From positions 62,001 to 126,000 of the forward strand of contig JAHLKH010000036.1 of NCBI GenBank assembly GCA_025526915.1: a stretch of 64,000 nt of DNA, read 5' to 3'. A model generated the notes under the pieces. The model was not told the DNA's origin and searched no databases. It saw only the letters and a list, made by a program, of their open reading frames with translations. The position numbers and the translations under genes are program-made. The stretch's first letter is position 1. Each line of letters opens with the position of its first letter. Positions 12,206-22,206 of the stretch are shown here, piece after piece. This stretch comes from Entophlyctis helioformis. Lineage: Eukaryota > Chytridiomycota > Chytridiomycetes > Chytridiales > Chytriomycetaceae.

Positions 12206-14097
12206 TCAGGCAATGGCAGCAAAGTTGGTCTTCTTGCCAGTGGCAATCTCGTTGTACGCGTCGGCCTGCGCACCGGTCTTGGGCGGCAGAGCCTTGAAGG
12301 CATCCGATGCCTTGTTGCAGAGGGTCTTGCACTCGCCCTGGGCACGGTCGCAGATGCGCTGGATGATGATGGCACCGTTCTGGGCAGAGCCGCCCTCGCC
12401 CTGAGCACGGAACGAGTTCTCGGTGCGGCCGTCAAAGCCAGGACCAAACTCGAGCGAGGGGAGCTTGCACTGAGCGATGAGACCGGCGCCGTTGCCAGCA
12501 GCAGCAGCACCGCCCTGGTTGTTGTTCTGCTGGTTGCCGTTGTTGTTGTTGCCCTGAGCAGGAGGAGCACCGATGGGGTTGCCCTGGTTGTCGCGCGGCT
12601 GGATCTCCTTGAAGTTGGTGGTGATGCCAAACACCTTGTTGAACGCGTCGGCCTGAGCACCGGTCTTGTCCGGCTGGGCGGCGAATGCGGCGGCGGCAGG
12701 GATGCAGAGATCCTGAGTGGCCTTGGGAGCCTTGCAGCGGTCACGGAGCTGGTCGCAGAGAGCACGGACGATGATGTTGCCGTTCTGTGCCGACGACTGC
12801 GAGAACGAGTCCTTGTTGACGACCTCGAAGGCAGTCTCCTTGCGGCCGTCGATGTTGAGGCCGAAGCGGATCGTGGGAGGCTTGCACGAGCCAAAGTCAA
12901 TGTTGCCGTTGGCGGCAGCAGCAGGGGGAGCGACAGGGGGAGCGGCAGGCTTGTCGTTGTTGGCAGCACCGAGACCACCGGCAGCAGCACCAGGGTTGGC
13001 GCACGACGAAAAGTCGGTCACAGTCACGGTCACAGTCACGATGCCGTCAGCACCCGTCTTGGTGGCAGTGGACGTCTTCTGGCCCGTGGTCGGGGTCGCG
13101 TTGTTGCCGCCTGTGGCAGCAGCGGCACCACCAGCAGCGGCACCACCACCGCCACCGAGCTTGGCCAGGAGATCAGCCTTGGAGATGGACGGCTGTGCCT
13201 TGGACTTGCCGTTCGTGAGCGTCGCCTGCGTGATGCAGTCGATCGCCTGGCCCTTGACGACCTTGCGACCAAAGAAGTCGCCGTCGGCGTCGGCCGTCAC
13301 GGGGAAGTTGTCACAAGTGTTGCCGCGCGCAGTCGGGTCGCCGAGCTGGCCGGGAACAAACGTCGACGTCTGCAGGGCGAGGTCGGCAGCCTGGTCGGCC
13401 GTGAAGCCGAGCTTGACAAGGTTCTGGGCGAGCTTGGTCTGCGTGTCGGCGTTGGTCGACTTGCCAAGATCCGACGCGGGGTCCTGGATCTGGGTGAGAC
13501 CAGCGAGCTCGGCGCTGGATGGGGGAAGAGTGGCAGAGAGAGGGAGTGACAGAGTAGCAGAGAACATGCGTCAGCAACCACATTGTGCAAGAGCATGCAG
13601 CCAACCGATCACAGCCATCAAGCAAGACAGCATGCAGCCAACCGATCACAGCCTGCAAGACAGCCACCAAAGCACGCGACTCACTTGCGAGGAGCCTTCT
13701 TGCAGACGTCCTGAGCGAGACCAACGCCGTTGGTGTTGCGCTCAAGGACACGGAACTGCATGCACGTGGCGGTCTCGTTCTTGTCGCCGCCGTTCTTCTT
13801 GGCGTTGTCGATACAAGCATCGGCAAGGTTCTGCTGAACACAGACGGGGTCCTTCAAGTCGGCAGGCAGGTCGGCGTTCTGCTCGAACAACTTGACGTTG
13901 GCCGCGAGACCGAGCGTGCCAAAGACGGCGTCGACCTTGCGCACAAAGGGGTCGTTGTTGCCGCCCTTGTTGAGGACGGCACGCGTGGCGACAATGAGCA
14001 CTTCGTGCGAGTGCTCCTGGGGAACCTCACGGCGGACGAGCGTGGGGGCGGCGTTGGCGGCCGTGGCAGCGAGAGCGAGAACAAGAGTGGTGAACAT
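12206..14097 (-). CDS. secreted repeat protein, copy B
   Basis: Two exons (13685-14097 and 12206-13514) give an intact 573-residue protein. The signal peptide and N-domain (CVQQNLADACIDNAKKN, CMQFRVLERNTNGVGL, CKKAP) match copy A. The intron splits the AAC codon of APRNAELAG. The linker contains GADGIVTVTVTVTDFSSC. One 95-residue module (FGLNIDGRKETAFE ... TGAQADAFNKVFG) follows, then a NNNNGNQQNNN spacer and an end module (LPSLEFGPGFDGRTENSF ... TGAQADAYNEIATGKK). Each module carries four cysteines at matching places, suggesting disulfides. The mature protein should be extracellular or wall-bound. No catalytic motif is visible. Exon 2 is the same length as in copy C and nearly identical, so the pair is recent or homogenised. 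Confidence 0.8.
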
Positions 14098-14901
14098 GGC
14101 TTGTAGGTGGTGGATACACTGAGAATATACAAGTGTTGATGATGTGAACGACAGGCGGGGGCGACTGCCGCCTTTTATGGCCGTGATCTGTGCGGCGTGT
14201 TTCAGAAGCCACCCGCAGAGTGGCACGAGTGCCGCCGCTGGCTGCCCAGCACAACGACGTCTCCGCTGTGGCCCCCTGTGGCGCGCGCGCTCAGGCAGCT
14301 GATTTTGTCGCGCCACCGGAACGCGCTTGTTTGCTTGCTCGCCACCCACACAATGGCAGCCGCGACAAAGTCCCTTCCGTTGTGCCTCCAGGGCGACTGC
14401 CTCGGGAGGGGGATCCGCCCACTGGACGTCAGCTGACTGGACGTCCGGCCGCCACACCTTGTAGCCGCCAACACCCTGAAGCCGCCCTCAGCCTGGCAGG
14501 CAGGCATTCATCCGAGACGAGCAAGGATGCGTCAGTGCTGACTGGGCAGCACTTGGCTGAGAAGCACTTGGCTGCATCCCCTGGTCCATCCAGGCGAGCC
14601 GACGGCTTCCTGGAGAGCAGCATCCACGAGATCAGTCCTTGCGCTGACGCCGTGCTGAAGCAGACATGCGAGGCACATGCGACGCACATGTGTTGGACGA
14701 CGACCATTCAAACCACTGAGTGCACTGAGCAGCAGCCATCACGATCGAACAACCAGCCATTCAGTCTCTCGCACAGACATGCCATGGATTGCTGTGCACT
14801 ACTGTTCACTGCTGTGTACAAGCTGCCGTCAAACACCAAGCCAGAGATGGATATAGCAGCACACTTCATTGACCAACAGCTGGTGCACACCACAGACACA
14901 A
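14098..14901. other. spacer between secreted paralogues B and C
   Basis: No gene is seen. The B promoter with TATA box at 14171-14180 occupies the left end. Most of the remainder is nearly identical to the C/D spacer (16794-17563), showing that the duplicated unit includes the intergenic DNA. Confidence 0.65.
14171..14180 (-). promoter_or_regulatory. TATA box of secreted copy B
   Basis: CCATAAAAGG on the minus strand lies about 74 nt upstream of the copy B ATG, in sequence shared with copies A and C. Confidence 0.6.
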
Positions 14902-16793
14902 TCAGGCAATAGCAGCAAAGTTGGTCTTCTTTCCAGTGGCAATCTCGTTGTACGCGTCGGCCTGAGCACCGGTCTTGGGCGGCAGAGCCTTGAAGGCATC
15001 CGATGCCTTGTTGCAGAGGGTCTTGCACTCGCCCTGGGCACGGTCGCAGATGCGCTGGATGATGATGGCACCGTTCTGGGCAGAGCCGCCCTCGCCCTGA
15101 GCACGGAACGAGTTCTCGGTGCGGCCGTCAAAGCCAGGACCAAACTCAAGCGAGGGGAGCTTGCACTGAGCGATGAGACCGGCGCCGTTGCCAGCAGCAG
15201 CAGCACCGCCCTGGTTGTTGTTCTGCTGGTTGCCGTTGTTGTTGTTGCCCTGAGCAGGAGGAGCGCCGATGGGGTTGCCCTGGTTGTCGCGCGGCTGGAT
15301 CTCCTTGAAGTTGGTGGTGATGCCAAACACCTTGTTGAACGCGTCGGCCTGAGCACCGGTCTTGTCCGGCTGGGCGGCGAATGCGGCGGCGGCAGGGATG
15401 CAGAGATCCTGAGTGGCCTTGGGAGCCTTGCAGCGGTCACGGAGCTGGTCGCAGAGAGCACGGACGATGATGTTGCCGTTCTGTGCCGACGACTGCGAGA
15501 ACGAGTCCTTGTTGACGACCTCGAAGGCAGTCTCCTTGCGGCCATCGATGTTGAGGCCGAAGCGGATCGTGGGAGGCTTGCACGAGCCAAAGTCAATGTT
15601 GCCGTTGGCGGCAGCAGCAGGGGGAGCGACAGGGGGAGCGGCAGGCTTGTCGTTGTTGGCAGCACCGAGACCACCGGCAGCAGCACCAGGGTTGGCACAC
15701 GACGAAAAGTCGGTCACAGTCACGGTCACGGTCACGATGCCGTCAGCACCAGTCTTGGTGGCAGTGGACGTCTTCTGGCCCGTGGTCGGGGTCGCGTTGT
15801 TGCCGCCTGTGGCAGCAGCGGCACCACCAGCAGCGGCACCACCACCGCCACCGAGCTTGGCCAGGAGATCGGCCTTGGAGATGGACTGCTGTGCCTTGGA
15901 CTTGCCGTTCGTGAGCGTCGCCTGCGTGATGCAGTCGCTCGGCTGGCCCTTGACGACCTTGCGACCAAAGAAGTCGCCGTCGGCGTCGGCCGTCACGGGG
16001 AAGTTGTCACAAGTGTTGCCGCGCGCAGTCGGGTCGCCGAGCTGGCCGGGAACAAACGTCGACGTCTGCAGAGCGAGGTCGGCAGCCTGGTCGGCCGTGA
16101 AGCCGAGCTTGACAAGGTTCTGGGCGAGCTTGGTCTGCGTGTCGGCGTTGGTCGACTTGCCGAGATCCGACGCGGGGTCCTGGATCTGGGTGAGACCAGC
16201 GAGCTCGGCGCTGGATGGGGGAAGAGTGGCAGAGAGAGGGAGTGACAGAGTAGCAGAGAACATGCGTCAGCAACCACGTTGTGCAAGAGCCTGCAGCCAA
16301 CCGATCACAGCCATCAAGCAAGACAGCATGCAGCCAACCGATCACAGCCTGCAAGACAGCCACCAAAGCACGCGACTCACTTGCGAGGAGCCTTCTTGCA
16401 GACGTCCTGAGCGAGACCAACGCCGTTGGTGTTGCGCTCAAGGACACGGAACTGCATGCACGTGGCGATCTCGTTCTTGTTGGCGCCGTTCTTCTTGGCG
16501 TTGTCGATACAAGCATCGGCAAGGTTCTGCTGAACACAGACGGGGTCCTTCAAGTCGGCAGGCAGGTCGGCGTTCTGCTCAAAGTTCTTGATGTTTGCAG
16601 CGAGGCCGAGCGTGCCAAAGACGGCGTCGACCTTGCGCACAAAGGGGTCGTTGTTGCCGCCCTTGTTGAGGACGGCACGCGTGGCGACAATGAGCACTTC
16701 GTGCGAGTGCTCCTGGGGAACCTCACGGCGGACGAGCGTGGGGGCGGCGTTGGCGGCCGTGGCAGCGAGAGCGAGAACAAGAGTGGTGAACAT
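14902..16793 (-). CDS. secreted repeat protein, copy C
   Basis: Exons 16381-16793 and 14902-16210 give an intact 573-residue protein with the same layout as copy B: signal peptide, six-Cys N-domain, Gly/Ala linker, one 95-residue module, Asn/Gln spacer and end module. It differs from B by scattered substitutions. For example, it has VVKGQPSDC where B has VVKGQAIDC, a change shared with copy D, and NKNEIATC where B has DKNETATC. This patchwork of shared differences suggests gene conversion between copies. Function is unknown; secretion is inferred from the signal peptide. Confidence 0.8.
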
Positions 16794-17563
16794 GGCTTGT
16801 AGGTGGTGGATACACTGAGAATATACAAGTGTTGATGATGTGAACGACAGGCGGGGGCGACTGCCGCCTTTTATGGCCGTGATCTGTGCGGCGTGTTTCA
16901 GAAGCCACCCGCAGAGTGGCACGAGTGCCGCCGCTGGCTGCCCAGCACAACGACGTCTCCGCTGTGGCCCCCTGTGGCGCCCGCGCTCAGGGCAGCTGAT
17001 TTTGTCGCGCCACCGGAACGCGCTTGTTTGCTTGCTCGCCACCCACACAATGGCAGCCGCGACAAAGTCCCTTCCGTTGTGCCTCCAGGGCGACTGCCTC
17101 GGGAGGGGGATCCGCCCACTGGACGTCAGCTGACTGGACGTCCGGCCGCCACACCTTGTAGCCGCCAACACCCTGAAGCCGCCCTCAGCCTGGCAGGCAG
17201 GCATTCATCCGAGATGAGCAAGGATGCGTCAGTGTTGACTGGGCAGCACTTGGCTGAGAAGCACTTGGCTGCATCCCCTGGTCCATCCAGGCGAGCCGAC
17301 GGCTTCCTGGAGAGCAGCAGCCTCAGGATCAGTCCTTGTGTTGAAGCAGACATGCGACGCACATGTGTTGGACGACTGCCTTGCAAACCACGGCATGCCA
17401 TCACAATCGAGCAACCAGCCATTCAGTCTCTCGCACAGACATGCCATGGATTGCTGTGGATTGCTGTTCACTGATGTGTACAAGCTGCCGTCAAACACCA
17501 AACCAGAGATGGATATAGCAGAACACTTCATTGACCAACAGCCGGTGCACATCACAGACACAA
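16794..17563. other. spacer between secreted paralogues C and D
   Basis: No gene is seen. It carries the copy C promoter and repeats the B/C spacer almost base for base until about 17310. There it changes to the version found downstream of copy A (CTCAGGATCAGTCCTTGTGTT), pointing to a recombination join inside the spacer. Confidence 0.6.
16867..16876 (-). promoter_or_regulatory. TATA box of secreted copy C
   Basis: CCATAAAAGG on the minus strand lies about 74 nt upstream of the copy C ATG. Confidence 0.6.
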
Positions 17564-19856
17564 TCAGGCAATGGCAGCAAAGTTGGTCTTCTTGCCAGTG
17601 GCAATCTCGTTGTACGCGTCGGCCTGAGCACCGGTCTTGGGCGGCAGAGCCTTGAAGGCATCCGATGCCTTGTTGCAGAGGGTCTTGCACTCGCCCTGGG
17701 CACGGTCGCAGATGCGCTGGATGATGATGGCACCGTTCTGGGCAGAGCCGCCCTCGCCCTGAGCACGGAACGAGTTCTCGGTGCGGCCGTCAAAGCCAGG
17801 ACCAAACTCAAGCGAGGGGAGCTTGCACTGAGCGATGAGACCAGCGCCGTTGCCAGCAGCAGCAGCACCGCCCTGGTTGTTGTTGTTCTGCTGGTTGCCG
17901 TTGTTGTTGTTGCCGCCCTGAGCAGGAGGAGCGCCGATGGGGTTGCCCTGGTTGTCGCGAGGCTGGATCTCCTTGAAGTTGGTGGTGATGCCAAACACCT
18001 TGTTGAACGCGTCGGCCTGAGCACCGGTCTTGTCCGGCTGGGCGGCGAATGCGGCGGCGGCAGGGATGCAGAGATCCTGAGTGGCCTTGGGAGCCTTGCA
18101 GCGGTCACGGAGCTGGTCGCAGAGAGCACGGACGATGATGTTGCCGTTCTGAGCCGACGACTGCGAGAACGAGTCCTTGTTGACGACCTCGAAGGCAGTC
18201 TCCTTGCGGCCGTCGATGTTGAGACCGAAGCGGATCGTGGGAGGCTTGCACGAGCCAAAGTCAATGTTGCCGTTGGCGGCAGCAGCAGGGGGAGCAGCAG
18301 CACCGCCCTGGTTGTTGTTGTTCTGCTGGTTGTTGCCGTTGTTGTTGTTGCCCTGAGCAGGAGGAGCACCGATGGGGTTGCCCTGGTTGTCGCGCGGCTG
18401 GATCTCCTTGAAGTTGGTGATGATGCCAAACACCTTGTTGAACGCGTCGGCCTGAGCACCGGTCTTGTCCTTCTCGGCGGCGAATGCGGCGGCGGCAGGG
18501 ATGCACAGGTCCTGAGTGGCCTTGGGAGCCTTACAGCGGTCACGGAGCTGGTCGCAGAGAGCACGGACGATGATGTTGCCGTTCTGTGCCGACGACTGCG
18601 AGAACGAGTCCTTGTTCACAACCTCGAAGGCAGTCTCCTTGCGGCCATCGATGTTGAGGCCGAAGCGGATCGTGGGAGGCTTGCACGAGCCAAAGTCAAT
18701 GTTGCCGTTGGCGGCAGCAGCAGGGGGAGCAGCGGGCTTGTTGTTCGCTACACCAACACCGAGGTTTCCAGCTCCAACGCCAGGGTTGGCGCACGACGAA
18801 AAGTCGGTGACGGTCACGGTCACGGTCACGATGCCGTCAGCACCCGTCTTGGTGGCAGTGGACGTCTTCTGGCCCGTGGTCGGGGTCGCGTTGTTGCCGC
18901 CCGTGGCAGCAGCGGCACCACCGGCAGCGGCACCACCACCGCCACCGAGCTTGGCCAGGAGATCAGCCTTGGAGATGGACGGCTGTGCCTTGGATGCACC
19001 ACCCGTGAGCGTCGCCTGCGTGATGCAGTCGCTCGGCTGGCCCTTGACGACCTTGCGACCAAAGAAGTCGCCGTCGGCGTCGGCCGTCACGGGGAAGTTG
19101 TCACAAGTGTTGCCGCGCGCAGTCGGGTCGCCGAGCTGGCCGGGAACAAACGTCGACGTCTGCAGAGCGAGGTCGGCAGCCTGGTCGGCCGTGAAGCCGA
19201 GCTTGACAAGGTTCTGGGCGAGCTTGGTCTGCGTGTCGGCGTTGGTCGACTTGCCGAGATCCGACGCGGGGTCCTGGATCTGGGTGAGACCAGCGAGCTC
19301 GGCGCTGGATGGGGGAAGAGTGGCAGAGAGAGGGAGTGACAGAGTAGCAGAGAACATGCGTCAGCAACCACATTGTGCAAGAGCATGCAGCCAACCGATC
19401 ACAGCCAAGCAAGCTAGCCAGCCAGGCAAGACAGCCACCAAAGCACGCGACTCACTTGCGAGGAGCCTTCTTGCAGACGTCCTGAGCGAGACCAACGCCG
19501 TTGGTGTTGCGCTCAAGGACACGGAACTGCATGCACGTGGCGGTCTCGTTCTTGTCGCCGCCGTTCTTCTTGGCGTTGTCGATACAAGCATCGGCGAGGT
19601 TCTGCTGGACACAGACGGCGTCCTTCAAGTCGGCAGGCAGGTCGGCGTTCTGCTCAAAGTTCTTGATGTTTGCAGCGAGGCCGAGCGTGCCAAAGACGGC
19701 GTCGACCTTGCGCACAAAGGGGTCGTTGTTGCCGCCCTTGTTGAGGACGGCACGCGTGGCGACAATGAGCACTTCGTGCGAGTGCTCCTGGGGAACTTCA
19801 CAGCGGACGAGCGGAGCGACCGCCACTGCGAGGGCGAAGACGAGGTTTGAGAGCAT
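17564..19856 (-). CDS. secreted repeat protein, copy D (two modules, different leader)
   Basis: Exons 19456-19856 and 17564-19304 give an intact 713-residue protein. From EVPQEHSHEVLIVATRAVLN onward it follows copies B and C, but the leader is unrelated in detail (MLSNLVFALAVAVAPLVRC) and so is the promoter. Exon 2 holds two full 95-residue modules (about 18420-18705 and 17970-18270) separated by NNNNGNNQQNNNN, then the end module. The extra module explains the 140-residue length difference from B and C. The first module reads FAAEKDKTGAQADAFN where the others read FAAQPDKTG. It is the outermost copy of the array and probably received its 5' end by recombination with another secreted-protein gene. 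Confidence 0.8.
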
Positions 19857-19900
19857 GGCGCTTGTTGGCTGTTGTCGGGGTAGTCGTTGCTGCCCTGCCG

Positions 19901-19910
19901 GCTTTTATAG
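19901..19910 (-). promoter_or_regulatory. TATA box of secreted copy D
   Basis: CTATAAAAGC on the minus strand lies 44 nt upstream of the copy D ATG. Position and surrounding sequence differ from the A-C promoters. Confidence 0.6.
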
Positions 19911-20121
19911 TCTCTGTCGTGGCATGGATATGGACGCCACGCTCTCCACGACGACTGTGATGGTCGTCTCCACCCACGGCTTTGAAGCATCCACGCCTAT
20001 TGTTGTGGAACAATGGCAGCCAAGCCATCGAGGGAGCTTTTCGTGGCCCAACTCGTCGGCAGCAGCAGCAAGAGGGTCATTAAGGGATAGGCGTTCATTG
20101 GGAGAGTGACGGGGGTGGACA

Positions 20122-21204
20122 CTATCGCCTCTTTCCCGAGACGTTCTCAACCTTTCTGTTGAGGATCTCGACACGGTCGCGGGTCGAGTCGGTGCGGTCA
20201 GCGATGCGGCTCATCTGGCCGCGCTGGAAGCCCAGCTCCTCGTTCATGGCGGTGCCCATCATCTTGAGGCGAGACAGGCCCGACGAGATCTCGTTGAGGT
20301 TGCTGTCAATCTCCTCCTCGACGTCGTCGCGGTCAATGCCGTGCGGGGTCGTGTACATGCGGTCGTAGCTGTTTCCCGAGCGGCCGCCGGCATGGTGGTT
20401 GGGGCCGGCGGATCTGGAGCGGGAGCGGTCGTCGCTGCGGGACTGGTCGTAGCGGCTGTTGAGGCTGTCGTTGCTGCCGCCGGCGTGGGCGTCGTAGCGG
20501 GAGCGGTAGTCGTCCTGGCGACGGTTGCGGGCGTCCCACTCTGACTCGCGCTCGCGGGCGCTCCTGCCGCTGAACTTGTCGGCCTCTTCCTGCTTCTTGA
20601 GCTCCTCCTCCTTGCGCTTGGCCTTGCCGGCACCAAAGGCGGGGATCATGAAGAAGCGGTTGACGGCCTTGAGGTAGTCCGCCTTTGCATCGCTGACCTT
20701 TGCCTGGTGCTCTGTGCGATCGAGGCGGCGCTCGATGTTGTGAAGTTGTTCTGCGAGAAGGGCCAGGGGTGTCAGTTGTGCAGTGCACACTGACGCAGCC
20801 AGCAGGCAGCAGGCAGCAGGCAGCAGGCAGCAGGCAGCAGGCAGCAGGCAGCCAGCGTGCGAACACGACGTACCCGACTGCTGGTTGAGCTTGTTGACGT
20901 TGTACTCTGCAGTCTCCTGGGCGGCATTGAGGCGCTGCAGGGCACGGCGGGTCGAGTCGCGCGAGTCGTGCTGCACCTGCTTTGTGCGGCCGTCGAGCCA
21001 GTCCGAGTTGTCCCAGTCCTCGGGGGCGTCGTCTCTGTACTGGTAGCCGGTTGCCGTTTGAGTTGTAGCCGTTACTGTTGCCACGGCTGTAGGGTCTTGG
21101 TGCGAGCGCTCTGCGGCCGAGGCGGCAGCGGCCCACTTGTTTGTGGCAGCGGGCGGGGCGGGGTCGGCGTCTGGGCTGTTGTATCTGCGGCCGTAGTTGG
21201 ACAT
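20122..21204 (-). CDS. SEC9: Sec9/SNAP-25-type t-SNARE
   Basis: Two exons (20874-21204, 20122-20750) encode 319 residues. The first SNARE helix runs from QVQHDSRDSTRRALQRLNAA through LNQQSEQLHNIERRLDRTEH, with the intron falling inside the SEQ codons. The second helix lies at the C-terminus (IDRDDVEEEIDSNLNEISSG ... RIADRTDSTRDRVEILNRKV). Between them is a charged Arg/Ser/Asp-rich linker. No membrane segment is present, as expected for Qbc SNAREs, which join a syntaxin and a synaptobrevin for exocytosis at the plasma membrane. Two Qbc helices plus length and linker fit Sec9 better than Vam7 or Spo20. The intron contains a (CAGCAGG)n minisatellite. Confidence 0.8.
   Translation of the reverse strand: MSNYGRRYNSPDADPAPPAATNKWAAAASAAERSHQDPTAVATVTATTQTATGYQYRDDAPEDWDNSDWLDGRTKQVQHDSRDSTRRALQRLNAAQETAEYNVNKLNQQSGTSCSHAGCLLPAACCLLPAACCLLAASVCTAQLTPLALLAEQLHNIERRLDRTEHQAKVSDAKADYLKAVNRFFMIPAFGAGKAKRKEEELKKQEEADKFSGRSARERESEWDARNRRQDDYRSRYDAHAGGSNDSLNSRYDQSRSDDRSRSRSAGPNHHAGGRSGNSYDRMYTTPHGIDRDDVEEEIDSNLNEISSGLSRLKMMGTAMNEELGFQRGQMSRIADRTDSTRDRVEILNRKVENVSGKRR
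20797..20851. repeat. (CAGCAGG)n minisatellite in SEC9 intron
   Basis: About seven copies of a 7-bp unit lie inside the single intron of the SNARE gene. The tract contributes a pseudo-open frame of Leu/Pro/Ala/Cys if read through. Confidence 0.8.
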
Positions 21205-21619
21205 GGATGGAAGTATGGTACAGGGGATGTGTGGGTGGGATGGACTGGGCGGGATGGATTGGGGGCAGGGGGCACGGGCGGGTTTTTATGTGCGAGAGAG
21301 CGCAGGAGAGGCAGGAGAGAGCGCCACGTTGGCCGCTCGCGGTGTTTCAACGGCGACAAGGCGAGAGCAGGCGAGGTGAGACAAGACACGAGGCAGGAGG
21401 GGGCGCCTCGCTGTCTGTCCCCTTGGACATCCCCCCTCCTTGGACACCCCTGGGGCACCGCATCTCGCCCTCAGCCCTCTCACACACTGTCTGTCCGTGC
21501 ACGACACCTCGGCCAATCAGGCGGCGGCTCTCTTTGACCGTCCATCTTCAACATCCACTTGACCATCCACTTGACCATCCAACATCCAACATCCAACATC
21601 CACCACCAACAACGTCGAC
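21205..21619. promoter_or_regulatory. divergent promoter region SEC9/EMC6
   Basis: This 415 bp between two divergently transcribed genes has no coding signal. A CCAAT sequence (GGCCAATCAGG near 21512) lies about 105 bp before the EMC6 ATG. It is followed by tandem CCATCCACTTGA and CATCCAA repeats in the presumed EMC6 5' UTR. Confidence 0.45.
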
Positions 21620-21999
21620 ATGACCAAGCAGCCGTCCGCCCACGCCCACGCCCCGCCGCCCCGCGCCCCGCTGCCCCTCGAGCTGCGCCGCGCGCCCCGC
21701 TGCTCTCGGGCGAGGCCGCCCAGCACAACTTCCGCGTCATGGACCACGCGCGCTCGTCGCTCGCCCTCTTTGCCGGCGCCGCGGCCGGCATCCTCGGCCT
21801 GCACAGCCTGGCCGGCTTCGCCTTCTACCTGGCCGCCTCGCTGGCCATGTCCGCCGTGTGGTGGGCCGCCATGCGCTGCGCCCCGGCCCGCTTCCTGCCC
21901 TCGCCCTCGCTCGTCTGGACCGCTGGCGTCTTTGACGGCCTGTCGTCCTACGTGCTCTTCTGGACCCTCGCCTACGGCCTGGTCCATGTGTACGAGTAG
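21620..21999 (+). CDS. EMC6: ER membrane protein complex subunit 6
   Basis: About 126 residues. The conserved region LLSGEAAQHNFRVMDHARSS, the first membrane segment ending AGAAAGILGL, and the C-terminal YVLFWTLAYGLVHVYE match EMC6, a small subunit of the ER insertase for tail-anchored and multi-pass proteins. The ATG at 21620 (MTKQPSAHAHAP) is one frame away from the conserved part. A single missing base between about 21685 and 21712, in a C/G-rich stretch, joins them and makes the length a multiple of three. The only alternative in-frame ATG (21738) would cut off conserved residues, so a deletion in the assembly is likely. Confidence 0.8.
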
Positions 22000-22206
22000 C
22001 AGTCGCTGTCTGGCCTTTCTGGATCTCCTTCTGGATCTCTCTCTCTTCTGGATCTCCCTCTGGATGCCTACTTGGATCTCTGTCTTGTGGATGTCCACAG
22101 GGATCTCTCTCTGGCCCGCCCCTGTCTATGCCCCACCACTCGGCCTCCTTGGTCGCCCATAATAAACTCCTCTCGTCTTGCCCTCCAATCCTCCATCTCG
22201 TCGCAA

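Noticed and set aside
17531..19339. Long plus-strand ORFs (up to 602 codons) opposite the secreted paralogues
   Set aside because: They are antisense mirrors of the real genes, Val/Gly/Arg-rich by codon complement. They repeat with each paralogue and show no domain.
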